From Vogesella urethralis (GTDB taxonomy: Bacteria; Pseudomonadota; Gammaproteobacteria; Burkholderiales; Chromobacteriaceae), in NCBI RefSeq assembly GCF_007644045.2, contig NZ_VMDW02000047.1:1-64000 (forward strand): 64,000 nucleotides of DNA. The letters run 5' to 3'. How positions within the stretch are numbered: the stretch's first letter is position 1; every line of letters starts with the position of its first letter. Below, in pieces: positions 1 to 8,118 of the stretch. The translations under genes and the position numbers were made by a program. The notes beneath the pieces were generated by a model. The model was given only the letters and a program-made list of their open reading frames with translations. It ran no database searches and was not told where the DNA came from.

Positions 1-57
1 GGGCTGTCACCGGTAGAGTACGAGAAGCAGTATTTCCAACGGCTCAAGAGTGTCTAG
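1..57 (+). pseudogene. IS3-family transposase OrfB, C-terminal tail
   Basis: The first 18 codons of the window read in frame as the end of an IS3-family transposase (LSPVEYEKQYFQRL followed by KSV and a stop). The motif LSPVEYE is the usual C-terminal signature of the rve integrase domain in IS3/IS1222-type OrfB proteins. The rest of the gene lies outside the window, so whether it is intact cannot be judged. The sequence ending in gattca near 75 could be the outer end of the element, but no inverted-repeat partner is visible. Confidence 0.75.
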
Positions 58-192
58 AGAAGCTGGGGCGATTCACTTCAGAGGTTAGCAGACCTAGGAT
101 CGGTCCTTTGCACAAGACAGCTCTGGCCGAAAAGCTCGGTGGCGACACGAGATTGCCGCCACCTGCTGGAAAAGTGTTGCAGTAACGACTAC

Positions 193-381
193 CTAAATTT
201 CGATCTGCTCAGAAATTTCCAGAGCATCATCGACTTCGATCCCGAGATACCGCACCGTGCTTTCTAACTTGGTATGACCAAGCAAGATTTGCACCGCTCG
301 CAGGTTCTTTGTCTTCAGAGGGGGCTTTTGGCCAATCAGCTTGCCTTTGTTCCATGCTTCACGTTTCTGAGTGGTGCCCAT
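193..381 (-). pseudogene. Internally deleted tyrosine recombinase (phage-integrase family), 62 aa
   Basis: This open frame joins the extreme N-terminus of a well-known small tyrosine recombinase family (AWNKGKLIGQKPPLK) directly to its C-terminus (NLRAVQILLGHTKLESTVRY, then LGIEVDDALE). Members as I recall them are a little over 200 residues, so about 150 residues are missing from the middle, including the catalytic arginines. The box-II histidine (LLGHTK) and the nucleophile tyrosine (VRYLG) remain. The join falls at a KTK/RTK-coding stretch, consistent with an in-frame deletion by microhomology. It cannot be an active recombinase. It lies between two transposase remnants, so decay is the simplest reading. 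Confidence 0.75.
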
Positions 382-631
382 GACAGACTCCTTTTTGGTG
401 GAAAGGAATCTGATTATTGGTGGCTACGCAGTACGACGAGGCGGAGACCGCGGATCGGCCTTAGCTACCATAGAGAGACGTGCGCCGTCGTGTCCGTTTG
501 CTGCGGTAAATCGGACTCGCACAGTCAAGCGACTGATTCGCCTGATCGCAGGGCAGAGTTGCCTACGAGAGCCGAGGCAGCCCAGACAATACAGCAAAGC
601 CTTCCGCAAATTGCATGCTATACATCATCTA
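382..631. other. Short gene-free stretch between integrase remnant and IS
   Basis: About 250 bases with no convincing gene, promoter or repeat. Open frames on both strands here overlap each other and match nothing I recognise. Probably leftover sequence between mobile-element remnants. Confidence 0.5.
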
Positions 632-1435
632 GGCTTTGTTGCATAAATCAGCCGCAGGTCGAACTACCCCAATCCCCAGACGGATTTATCCCATACGGAC
701 CGTTTGCGGCGCGCCCAGGGCTGTGAAGCGATTCAAAATCGCGGCACAGATTTGAAGCCCCGCCACCTGCCGGTCAAAGTCCCGTGACTTGACGTGGTCC
801 GCCAGTAACTTGAAGCAGTGCATCTTCGTTTCGACCAGACTGCGGCGATGGTAACCACTCCACTTTTTCCAGAGCGTGCGCCCCAGATACTTCACTGAGC
901 GTAGCGACTCGTTGCGAGCCTGATTGCCCGGTGCATTCCCTTTCCAGAACTGGCCGTTTCGACGCGGAGGAATGATGGCCGCAGCCCCTCGCTCCGCTAT
1001 CGCTGCGTGACACAGACGTGTGTCGTATGCGCCATCCGTGGTCACCGTCACCAACTTCTCGGTCGGTGGTATTTGCGACAGCAGCTCCGGCAGCATCGTG
1101 GCATCGCCCGTACGATTATCGGTCACTTCCATTGCCCGGATTTCCAGCGTTTGCGCATCTATGCCCAGATGCAGTTTGCGCCATTGGCGGCGGTAGTCAG
1201 CGCCGTGAGACAGAACTGGATGGCAGCATAGGAGAAAGTGGGCTGCCGTCCGCGTCTACCGGTGGCCACAGCCTGCCAGTTCATATCCTTGTCGAGCCAG
1301 AGAAGAAGCTGCCCTCGCTGCTTGAGGGACTGGTTGTAGGCCTGCCAGTTGATAGTTTGGTACTTGGGAGGGAGGGGCTTGCTCATGCGGTCATTCTACC
1401 GGACAGGCGCAAGCCCTGATTTGTGCAACAAAGCC
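632..1435 (-). mobile_element. IS5-family insertion sequence, internally deleted, with both terminal inverted repeats
   Basis: The left end GGCTTTGTTGCATAAATC (632-649) is matched by the inverted right end GATTTGTGCAACAAAGCC (1418-1435), with one mismatch in 18. The element is 804 bp, shorter than typical members at roughly 1.0-1.2 kb, because the transposase gene has lost its middle. No clear target-site duplication is visible next to the ends. Because the ends are intact, the copy could still be mobilised in trans by a full-length relative, in the manner of a MITE. Confidence 0.85.
686..1386 (-). pseudogene. IS5-family transposase, broken by internal deletion and frameshift
   Basis: The N-terminal part (1386 down to about 1200) reads MSKPLPPKYQTINWQAYNQS and continues to SYAAIQFCLTALT, typical of the IS5 DUF4096-like start. 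After this the frame shifts. From about 1200 down to 686 a second frame gives RRQWRKLHLGIDAQTLEIRA and then the C-terminal half. Roughly 100 residues are missing between them, including the region that carries the first catalytic Asp (LLIDSTG in relatives). The second Asp (TTDGAYDT) and the Glu (LVETKMHC) of the DDE triad remain. The gene cannot encode a working transposase. Confidence 0.85.
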
Positions 1436-2593
1436 TTGGTTTGCCACAAAATATGGCACAGAGGCACTTTCTATCAAGCAACAGTGAATTCCTTGAAGAA
1501 GTGACGCATACCAATGCGTTTTAGCATCCAGCGGGAGCAAGACTGAATCGCGGCGGCATTTATCTGATACCTCCAGGCTGCTTTACCGGCCATAGTGGAC
1601 GAGATCCACGATACTTGCGTTCGTCCGCTATGGCCGACGATCTACCATGAGAGCTCACCTGCTCGGTTGCAGGTTAAATCGTACGATGTGCCTGCCCAAC
1701 TACCTAGAATTGCTCGGTAGTTGCCGCTGCCCTTGTCGCTTGGTAGGTCATTAGACTGAGCCTGTCATTGTGACACCGGAAAGTAGAATGCCCTTCGACA
1801 CCCCGTTACACGAGGAAATTGGTGGTGATATACTTCGCTTCATAGACACAGGGTTTTCCGGAAACGGTCGTGCCCTGTACTTTGAGGAAAAGCCCGCCCC
1901 GAGCGGGCTTTGGCCTTTCTGAGGCCCCTCGTGTTGGCCTAGCGCTATGCAGAACTCGTGCATTTGTTGCACAAGTTGGGATAGTACGCCCCCACCCAAA
2001 GCAATGTGCAAAGAATGCACACATCTGCCAGCCCCATCCGTCAGAAGCATAACGCCTATCAGTATGTGCACATACTGTGCCTCACCTGACCTAACTTCAA
2101 GCGTTTTCCGCTTCAACTACCAACTCATACGCGGCTTTACGCTTACCGTGAAGAAGCGTCTATTGAGACCAGGTGCCATGACATTACTATGTGGGAATAC
2201 ATAATTATTTTCACAACAGAATTGCTGTTCTTAATAGCATTTCAGAGGAAACATGGTCATAACTATGTAAATTTACCCACAATACAGCAAGTGATGATGA
2301 TGGCCAGTACCCCGTCGCTGAAGGCTTCCAGCCTGGTTTTTCCCATGATGACTCCCCTTGGTGTGTGGTGTGGCCAGTATAGGCAGCCGCGGCAAAGGGG
2401 ATTAACGAAGCACATAGCCATTTTGCAGTGCAACAATCATGCATATTTCATACAATGGACATACGCACTGCCGACAATGCAAACAAGCCGGCAGTTGGCC
2501 GCGCCACATGCCGGCCAGGGCGCAGGCAGACAGCGTAGCAGCAGGCCATGCCACAGCAGCGTTGACGGACCCTCACCAGACAGGAGCCATACC
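1436..2593. other. Gene-poor 1.16-kb stretch downstream of the IS
   Basis: No recognisable gene. A minus-strand frame ending near 1491 reads plausibly at its C-terminus (RWMLKRIGMRHFFKEFTVA), but it is closed by a stop about 55 codons upstream and has no family I know, so it may be the decayed tail of a gene. A 121-residue minus-strand frame at 1751-2116 has no recognisable domain and is not called. A GC-rich hairpin lies at 1890-1911. The last 150 bases before 2594 should hold the promoter of the esterase gene. Confidence 0.45.
1890..1911. terminator. Hairpin, possible terminator
   Basis: AAGCCCGC, a short loop and GCGGGCTT form an 8-bp GC-rich stem flanked by short A and T stretches on both sides, so it could act in either direction. 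No gene clearly ends into it. Confidence 0.4.
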
Positions 2594-3658
2594 ATGCAGC
2601 AAGTGTCGTCCCAGATCGTGCCCTTGGCACAATACGCGGTAGCAAAAGGGGAAAGTTCGGTGTCCGGTCTGTCGTCCGGCGCCTTCATGACCGTACAGCT
2701 GCACCTGGCGCATTCGGCCAGCTTCGCCGGTGCCGGCGTGGTGGCCGGCGGCCCCTACCGCGGCGTGGAAACCTTTCGCGGCGCCGCCTGGCTGGCAGAA
2801 GACGCCTACGAACTGAACGCGCTGCAACTGTGCATGGCACCGCTGACGCCGGAGCTGGCCCCGCCGGCGCGGCTGTCGGTAAAGCTGGCGCAAGAAGCCG
2901 AGCGCGACGCGCTGATCGACCCGCTGTCCAACCTGGCGCGGCAGCGCGTGTACGTGTTTACCGGCAGCGCCGACAGCGTAGTGAACAGCGCGGTGGTGGC
3001 GCAAACGCGCGACATGTACCGCCTGCTGGGCGTGCCCGACAGCCAGCTGGCCTACGACGACCAGCTGCCGGCCGGCCACTCGCTGATTACCGACAACCCG
3101 GAAGACTCGCCGCTTGGCAGCAACCAGCCGCCCTACCTCAACAATGGCGGCTTCATGCAATCGCACCGCATCCTGCAGCACATCTACCCCGGGCTGGCCG
3201 CCCCGGTTGCGCAAGCCAGCGGCCAACTGCTGCGTTTTGACCAGCGCGAATTCTTTGGCAACGACCCGCACGCTAGCATGGCCGATTTTGGCTACGTGTA
3301 CGTCCCGCAAGCCGTGCTGGATGGTGCCCCGGCACGCGTGCATATCGCCCTGCACGGTTGCAAGCAAGGCTACAGCTACGTCAGCTACACGCTGGGTCAG
3401 GCCGATACCGCCACCCAGCCGCCGTACGGCAACCGCTACATCACTACCACCGGCTACAACACCATTGCCGACAGCAACAACCTGATCGTGCTGTACCCGC
3501 AAGCCGCCGGCAGCGACAGCACGCTGGCGCAAAACCCGGACGGCTGCTGGGACTGGTGGGGTTACACCAGCCGCAGCGCCGACTACCCCGACTATTACTC
3601 GCGGCAGGCACTGCAGATCCGCGCCATCCACGCCATGCTGCAGCGCCTGGGCGGCTAA
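2594..3658 (+). CDS. PHB/PHA depolymerase-like esterase (type 2 catalytic domain)
   Basis: A 354-residue serine esterase resembling short-chain-length polyhydroxyalkanoate depolymerases with a type 2 catalytic domain, in which the lipase box lies near the N-terminus. The visible catalytic set is Ser27 in GLSSG, Asp127 in FTGSADSVV, His162 in PAGHSL and the oxyanion-hole cysteine 256 in LHGCKQ. This is the same order as in the fungal Penicillium funiculosum enzyme. The open frame extends upstream to 2189, but 2594 is preceded by AGGAG at good spacing, and the upstream part has no homology-like sequence. No signal peptide is visible at this start, which is unusual for an extracellular depolymerase. 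It may act on intracellular granules or short esters. A phasin-like gene follows 41 bp downstream. Confidence 0.8.
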   Translation: MQQVSSQIVPLAQYAVAKGESSVSGLSSGAFMTVQLHLAHSASFAGAGVVAGGPYRGVETFRGAAWLAEDAYELNALQLCMAPLTPELAPPARLSVKLAQEAERDALIDPLSNLARQRVYVFTGSADSVVNSAVVAQTRDMYRLLGVPDSQLAYDDQLPAGHSLITDNPEDSPLGSNQPPYLNNGGFMQSHRILQHIYPGLAAPVAQASGQLLRFDQREFFGNDPHASMADFGYVYVPQAVLDGAPARVHIALHGCKQGYSYVSYTLGQADTATQPPYGNRYITTTGYNTIADSNNLIVLYPQAAGSDSTLAQNPDGCWDWWGYTSRSADYPDYYSRQALQIRAIHAMLQRLGG

Positions 3659-3699
3659 GCCCGTACGCCCGGCCCCACCCACTACCGAGAGGACACACC

Positions 3700-4131
3700 A
3701 TGACCCACGCCGACCACGCCCTGCCGCAGGCCGCCGCCCTGCCCGCTCACGCCCCCCGCCACGGCCAGCTGCTGGGCAACCTCGCCAGCCGCCACCAGCA
3801 CAACCTCGGCGCCAGCCTGGCGCTGCTGCCGGCGCTGCTGCACACCGATACCTGGCTGGGGCTGGCCCAGCTGCAAGCGGCCAGCCTGCAAAAGCTGCTA
3901 GCGCAGCAAGACAGCTGGCTGGCGCAATGGCAGGGTTGGCTGCACAGCGCCAGCCAGCTGGGGCAGGCCAATACCGTCTCCAAGCTGATGGAACAGGAAG
4001 TGAACCTCACGCTGCGTGCGGTGCAGATCCTGGGCCAGCAAGCCGTTGACCTGGCCAGCCTGCAAGAAAACCTGGAAGTGAACTACGGCTACTGGGCCAG
4101 CCTGCAGGCACCACGCACCGAAGCGCGCTGA
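3700..4131 (+). CDS. Small helical, phasin-like protein
   Basis: 143 residues, rich in Ala, Leu and Gln, predicted to be almost wholly helical from about residue 25 (LLGNLASRHQHNLGASLALL) to the end (NLTLRAVQILGQQAVDLASL). No signal peptide or membrane segment is present. The size, the amphipathic helices and the position directly behind a PHA-depolymerase-like gene suggest a phasin or other granule-associated protein. This is inference: I do not recognise a clear family signature. GAGAGGACACACC supplies a weak ribosome site just before the ATG. Transcription probably ends at the long hairpin at 4209-4252. Confidence 0.6.
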   Translation: MTHADHALPQAAALPAHAPRHGQLLGNLASRHQHNLGASLALLPALLHTDTWLGLAQLQAASLQKLLAQQDSWLAQWQGWLHSASQLGQANTVSKLMEQEVNLTLRAVQILGQQAVDLASLQENLEVNYGYWASLQAPRTEAR

Positions 4132-4208
4132 ATGGCCGGCGCGGGCGCTGCCACGCCTAGCGGCGGCAGACCCGCGCCAAGGGTTGGCCGCCCGCTGCCT
4201 GCCCATGG

Positions 4209-4252
4209 ACAACACAACGCCAGTTTGCACTTGCAAACTGGCGTTGTGTTGT
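4209..4252. terminator. Perfect 21-bp inverted repeat between convergent genes
   Basis: A left arm ACAACACAACGCCAGTTTGC plus A is followed by two bases and the exact complement. The result is a 44-base near-perfect palindrome between the phasin-like gene (plus) and the solute-binding-like gene (minus). It most likely acts as a bidirectional terminator, although it has no clean U tract. A copy of the GGTTGGCCGC motif lies just before it (4182-4192). Confidence 0.65.
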
Positions 4253-4300
4253 ACGCCGGCTTCGCGCCACGGCGAAGCCTGTCATTACCGCAAGCCCGCG

Positions 4301-4996
4301 TCAGGGCTCGCGAAACCGCCCCATCAGTTGCGTCAGGCGGCCGCTACGCAGCAGGTGCTGCAACTGCCAGCCCAGGCTGTCCGCCAGCGCCTGCTGCCCC
4401 GGCGCCAGCCACAGATAAACCGGCTGCGCCTCCACCCGGCGCCACGCCAGCGTTTGCGCGTAAGGCGCCAGCGCCGCTTCCATTTGCGGCCGGTAATGGA
4501 ACAACAAGCAGTAGCGCACGCGGCCGGCTTCCACTTTTTTCAGGCAGGACTCATCGCTGGGAGAAGCCTCGCGCCGCAGCATGCCCTCGGTACGCTGCTG
4601 CAAGATCAGGATGCCGTGGGTGTAAGCCAGCCGCTCGCTGCCGACATGCGCCAGCTGGCGGGGCAGGCTGTCGCCACGGCGTGCCACCAGGTACAGCCAG
4701 GCCGTACTGAGGTAGGGCTGTACCCGAATCGCGTCTGGCACCAGGCTGCCGTACAGCGCGATGCGGCTGATATCCCCCACCACCTGGCCGCCAGCCAGCG
4801 CCTCCAGCGCCCGCTTGGGCGGCAGGTACTGCAAACGGTAGCTATCGGGCAATGGCGCAAACGCCTGATCAAGCACCTGCTTCAGGCGCGCCACGTGCGG
4901 CTCGTCCAGTGGCAAGGGCGACACCAACACCAGCGGTTCGGCGCTGGCATAGCCAAGCAGCCCGCACAACCAGGCACACAACACACGGCGCATCAT
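4301..4996 (-). CDS. Periplasmic solute-binding-like protein, family 3 type
   Basis: 231 residues. The start MMRRVLCAWLCGLLGYASA is a signal peptide, with probable cleavage after ASA, so the protein is likely periplasmic. The rest has the look of a bacterial extracellular solute-binding protein of the family 3 fold (short two-lobe, about 210 residues mature). The stretch PPKRALEALAGGQVVGDISR resembles the first lobe, and the AYTHGILILQQRTEG region the hinge. It has no permease or ATPase neighbours. Like many such orphans it may have a sensory or uncharacterised role. A GGAGGG ribosome site precedes the ATG. It lies in tandem with a similar gene upstream at 5224-5979, but the two are not close copies. 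Confidence 0.65.
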   Translation of the reverse strand: MMRRVLCAWLCGLLGYASAEPLVLVSPLPLDEPHVARLKQVLDQAFAPLPDSYRLQYLPPKRALEALAGGQVVGDISRIALYGSLVPDAIRVQPYLSTAWLYLVARRGDSLPRQLAHVGSERLAYTHGILILQQRTEGMLRREASPSDESCLKKVEAGRVRYCLLFHYRPQMEAALAPYAQTLAWRRVEAQPVYLWLAPGQQALADSLGWQLQHLLRSGRLTQLMGRFREP

Positions 4997-5223
4997 CCGA
5001 CCCTCCCCGCAAGGCTTTTACCCAGCGTAGAAGCCGCCATTGCCCACGGCAAGCTATCGCGTGTTTTTATCGAAAAGTGGCCGCCCCACCCCGCTGCAGC
5101 AGCGCTCAGTGCCGCACCCGGCGGGCGTGTCCGTCGCGGCAGGCGGACACGCCAGGCGGACGGGTGTGCCGCCGTCATGGCGGATGGCCGCGCAGCAGGC
5201 CGCGCCCTGCCGGCAAACCGTGG
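4997..5223. other. Intergenic between two solute-binding-like genes
   Basis: 227 bases. No gene, and no clear terminator or promoter that I can point to. The stretch is long enough to hold a separate promoter for the downstream (4301-4996) gene. Confidence 0.4.
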
Positions 5224-5979
5224 CTACCAGCCACGCGGGCAGGCCACCCCTTTCAGCAAGCGGGCATACTCGGCGCTGGCCTTAAGCCGCTGCAGGCCGC
5301 GATTGAAATCCGCCAGCAAGGCGGCGCTGCCCGGCAACTTGCGCGGCAGCAGCAGATGGGTAGTGAATTTGTCGGTCAGCAAGCGCGGATGCGCCTGCAG
5401 CTTTTCGGCCTCGGCCACCGAAAAGTGCCTGGCCAGCAGATAACACGCCACATTGCGCTCGATCGGCACCAGGTCTACCCGATGCGCCAGCAGTTTGCGC
5501 AAGGCCAGCAGGTCATCCGGCGTGGCGTCGCCTCGCAATTTGCCCTCGCGCAGCCCTTGCCACAGCTCGGGCGTGTACGTGTAATTGGCGATGATGGCCA
5601 GCCGGTACGGCTGCAGATCAGCCAGCGTTGTCCAGTCGAACGCGGTATCGCGGCGATGCACGAACACCCACTGCTCGGTCAGCACCGTGTCGCTTACCAG
5701 AAAGCGGCGGTTACGCGCCTCGCTGAAGCCCCAGTACGCGGTAGCATCCCAGCGGCCATTGGCCGTCTCTTCCAGCGCCCGCGTCCACGGCATGAAGTGG
5801 TACGTCACCGTATGCCCGGCCAAGGCAAACGCCTGGCGCACGATCTGCAACGCCACGCCCTGGTCGCCGCGCTCTTGCGTGGCGTAGGGCGGCAGCTCGC
5901 CGGTGGCAATACGCAAGGCATGCCCCTGCGCCAACGGCAGTAACAGCAGCAGCAACAGTACACACAGGGTCTTGGGCAT
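5224..5979 (-). CDS. Periplasmic amino-acid-binding-like protein (family 3)
   Basis: 251 residues starting with a signal peptide rich in leucine (MPKTLCVLLLLLLLPLAQG) and probable cleavage near GHA. Mature sequence features typical of family 3 solute-binding proteins are LRIATGELPPYA at the start, then FMPWTRALEETANGRWDATA, a classic first-lobe motif, and later PYRLAIIANYTYTPE. No transporter genes adjoin it, so the ligand and partner are unknown. Orphans of this type often occur in tandem in Neisseriales and pseudomonads. A pseudo-operon with the 4301-4996 gene is possible but the gap is 227 bp. Confidence 0.7.
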   Translation of the reverse strand: MPKTLCVLLLLLLLPLAQGHALRIATGELPPYATQERGDQGVALQIVRQAFALAGHTVTYHFMPWTRALEETANGRWDATAYWGFSEARNRRFLVSDTVLTEQWVFVHRRDTAFDWTTLADLQPYRLAIIANYTYTPELWQGLREGKLRGDATPDDLLALRKLLAHRVDLVPIERNVACYLLARHFSVAEAEKLQAHPRLLTDKFTTHLLLPRKLPGSAALLADFNRGLQRLKASAEYARLLKGVACPRGW

Positions 5980-6165
5980 GGCGCGATCCGGATGACATCC
6001 GGGTGCATCATATCGAAATTTTGCCGCCGCATCACATTACCCTGCCCCGGATACGCCCAGCCTGTTGTGGAGCGGCTGCGGCCAACCTTGCGCGGCATGG
6101 GGTAGATAGCGCCTTGTCATTCAGCTGCAAGCTGCAGGCCACACCCTAACCTAACCGGTTCCGGT
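5980..6165. other. Intergenic with one copy of the TGCGGCCAACC motif
   Basis: Contains the recurrent motif at 6077-6087 (TGCGGCCAACC). Otherwise nothing recognisable. It separates the solute-binding gene promoter side from the 3' end of the RAYT gene. Confidence 0.5.
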
Positions 6166-6702
6166 TCATTCAATCCAGGCGGCACACCGGAGCTCACCCT
6201 CGTCGACACCACACCAATCTGGCGGATAGATGCCAGCTGCCACATAACGATGAAAAGACGATAACGGCCAATTCGCCACACACGACACCAGGCCGTGCTT
6301 TAGCGGGTTGCGATGGATGTAATCGACGTGACGGGAAAAATCTTGCTCGTCGCGCAGGGCATGCTCCCAATATCGGCGCTGCCACACCCCACGCTCCCCC
6401 TTGCTGATACGGCTTGCCGATGGGGGCAGCAGATCACCAACACAACGGGAAAAACCGGCCTTGATACGACGCCAGCGCTGCGGGTACGCCGTATCTCCCT
6501 GCGGCAGCGTCCAGATACAGTGCAGATGGTCCGGCATAATCACCACTGCCGGCATCTCGAAGGGAAAATCACGCATCACCACACGAAAAGCAGCACGCAG
6601 ATGATCCACATGCCGCACCAGCGCATCCGAACGGCGATCCACCAACGCCACCGTGAAGAAATAGCTGCCACCGGGCACATAATAGCGACGGTAATTGGTC
6701 AT
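6166..6702 (-). CDS. REP-associated tyrosine transposase (RAYT, Y1/HUH family)
   Basis: 178 residues of the IS200-like Y1 transposase superfamily. The N-terminus NYRRYYVPGGSYFFTVAL is typical of RAYTs. The HUH metal site is HLH in VIMPDHLHCIWTLP, and the catalytic tyrosine is expected in HVDYIHRNPLKHGL. RAYT enzymes are thought to nick and move REP hairpins. Directly upstream of its start (6735-7237) lies an array of REP-like units, the expected partner arrangement. The gene is complete and shows no frameshift. Flanks show no IS-type inverted repeats of their own. Confidence 0.9.
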   Translation of the reverse strand: MTNYRRYYVPGGSYFFTVALVDRRSDALVRHVDHLRAAFRVVMRDFPFEMPAVVIMPDHLHCIWTLPQGDTAYPQRWRRIKAGFSRCVGDLLPPSASRISKGERGVWQRRYWEHALRDEQDFSRHVDYIHRNPLKHGLVSCVANWPLSSFHRYVAAGIYPPDWCGVDEGELRCAAWIE

Positions 6703-6734
6703 CGATTACCTCCACAACGCAGTCCGCCGGAAGC

Positions 6735-7237
6735 CGTAGGATGGGTGCAGCGCAGCGGAACCCATCACCACACATGCACCGGCATTCGATGGCATAGCGC
6801 CAGCACCCGCACACCCCGCAGTACAAGCCGCAGGAAACGTAGGATGGGTGCAGCGCAGCGAAACCCATCACCACACATTCACCGGCATTCGGTGGTACAG
6901 CACCAGCGCCCGCACACCCGGCAGCACAAGCCGCAGGAAACGTAGGATGGGTGCAGCGTAGCGGAACCCATCACCACACATTCACCGGCATGCGGTGGTA
7001 CAGCACCAGCGTCCGCACACCCCGCAGCACAAGCCGCAGGAAAACGTAGGATGGGTGCAGCGCAGCGGAACCCATCACCACACATTCACCGGCATTCGGT
7101 GGTACAGCACCAGCGCCCGCACAAGCCGCAGGAAAACGTAGGATGGGTGCAGCGCAGCGAAACCCATCAACACATATTCACCGGCATTCGCCAGCATTCG
7201 ATGGGTTACGGCGCCAGCGCCTCCACCCATCCTACGC
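6735..7237. repeat. REP array: five direct units and one inverted unit next to RAYT
   Basis: Units of about 32 bases with the core GTAGGATGGGTGCAGCG and a downstream CCCATC occur at about 6735, 6838, 6941, 7045 and 7137, a period near 103 bases, each able to fold as GATGGGT/ACCCATC. The spacers (ACCACACATTCACCGGCATT and on) are themselves repeated, so the array grew by tandem duplication. An inverted unit closes it at 7199-7237 (GATGGGTTACG to CACCCATCCTAC). The core is the widespread proteobacterial GTAGGATGGGT REP family, here beside its likely transposase. Confidence 0.85.
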
Positions 7238-7240
7238 GGT

Positions 7241-7360
7241 TTGGCGACGCAAAAGAAAGTACCCCGCCGCCGCGCGGAAAGCGGCAGATCATCACGCCGC
7301 GCAACGGCACGCAAAACAAAAAGGTTGGCCGCAATATCGTGACAGCATGCGGCCAACCTT
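7241..7360. repeat. 120-bp dispersed repeat, copy A
   Basis: Begins TTGGCGACGCAAAAGAAAGT, continues through a GC-rich stretch and ends in an inverted pair of the GGTTGGCCGCA motif. Nearly identical to copy B at 7968-8087, in the same orientation. Confidence 0.8.
7319..7360. repeat. Inverted pair of GGTTGGCCGCA motif (hairpin)
   Basis: GGTTGGCCGCA at 7323-7333 and TGCGGCCAACC at 7348-7358 form a stem extended by flanking A/T to about 14 bp, followed by Ts. It may serve as a terminator. It belongs to the motif family discussed in the findings. Confidence 0.7.
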
Positions 7361-7526
7361 TCATTTTGTCGTGCAATCACATGACAGGTCTTGAATCCGC
7401 TGCGCGGATGATGATTACAGCCGGTTCCGCCCGGCAGGCAGGAAGGGGGCGGGTCGCCGCCCCCTTTCATCCCCCCTCGCCCCCGCGGTCCGCGAAACCC
7501 CGGCAAAAAGCCCACCGCAAGGCGCT

Positions 7527-7905
7527 GCCGAACTCGCCCTTCGCTAACGGCTCCGGGCTCAAACAAATCGGCCGCTTGCGCGTGCGAATTTTCGATTCGC
7601 CCAGCACAATCCTTGCGGCAGACTTTTTACCGGCGCTCCCCAAGGGGGCATGGGTCGCAGCACAAAGTTGGCCGCAGTAACGTAAATGTTTGCGGCCAAC
7701 CGCACAGGGTACGGTAAACGTTAGGCTTCACTTACGTGGTGGGCACAACCTCCGGTTTTGCCCACCCTACGTCAAACCACTACCGCACCGGCGCCGCCCT
7801 GTCCCGTTGGCGCGAGCCGGGTAAAACGGTTTGCCCCAGGTTTTAAGCAGCCGATTTGTTTGAGCCCCGCGCCGTTAGCAAGGGGCGAGTTCGGCGGCGC
7901 CTGGG
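7527..7905. repeat. Inverted copies of a GCCGAACTCGCCC element
   Basis: The sequence from about 7527 (GCCGAACTCGCCCTTCGCTA and on to CTCAAACAAATCGGC) reappears inverted at about 7848-7905 (GCCGATTTGTTTGAGC to GGGCGAGTTCGGC). About 250 bases lie between the two arms, with another inverted motif pair at 7667-7701. I recall this element as a common dispersed repeat in beta- and gammaproteobacterial intergenic DNA. Confidence 0.65.
7665..7703. repeat. Inverted pair of GTTGGCCGCA motif
   Basis: GTTGGCCGCA at 7667-7676 faces TGCGGCCAACC at 7691-7701 across a 14-base loop. Same arrangement as at 7319 and 8048. Confidence 0.65.
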
Positions 7906-7967
7906 GCGGGCCGTTTGACACGGGGTTTCGAGCAGCCCCGGGTCGCCTTTTCTTTGGGTACTTTCTT

Positions 7968-8087
7968 TTGGCGACGCAAAAGAAAGTACCCCGCCGCCGC
8001 GCGGAAAGCGGCAGATCATCACGCCGCGTAGCGGCACACCAAACAAAAAGGTTGGCCGCAATACCATAAAGGCATGCGGCCAACCTT
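7968..8087. repeat. 120-bp dispersed repeat, copy B
   Basis: Near-identical to copy A at 7241-7360. Here the start is preceded by its own complement (ACTTTCTTTTG before GCGACGCAAAAGAAAGT), making a further hairpin at about 7960-7987. Ends in an inverted motif pair, GGTTGGCCGCA at 8050-8060 and TGCGGCCAACC at 8075-8085. Confidence 0.8.
8048..8087. repeat. Inverted pair of GGTTGGCCGCA motif (hairpin)
   Basis: A 13-bp stem formed by AAGGTTGGCCGCA and TGCGGCCAACCTT with a 14-base loop, inside repeat copy B. Confidence 0.7.
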
Positions 8088-8118
8088 GCGGGGCGTGGCA
8101 ACCGTGGGGATTCGGAGC

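Noticed and set aside
1491-1655. Minus-strand frame ending in FKEFTVA
   Set aside because: Looks protein-like but is closed by stops after about 55 codons, has no family I know and no ribosome site.
1751-2116. 121-codon minus-strand frame
   Set aside because: No recognisable domain, overlapped by plus-strand frames of similar quality and by a terminator-like hairpin.
2189-2593. Upstream extension of the PHA-depolymerase-like gene
   Set aside because: Contains no signal peptide or family sequence; the AGGAG before 2594 marks a better start.
6735-7237. Regular repeats that could suggest a CRISPR array
   Set aside because: Period of about 103 bases with conserved spacers, palindromic REP cores and an adjacent RAYT gene; no cas genes.
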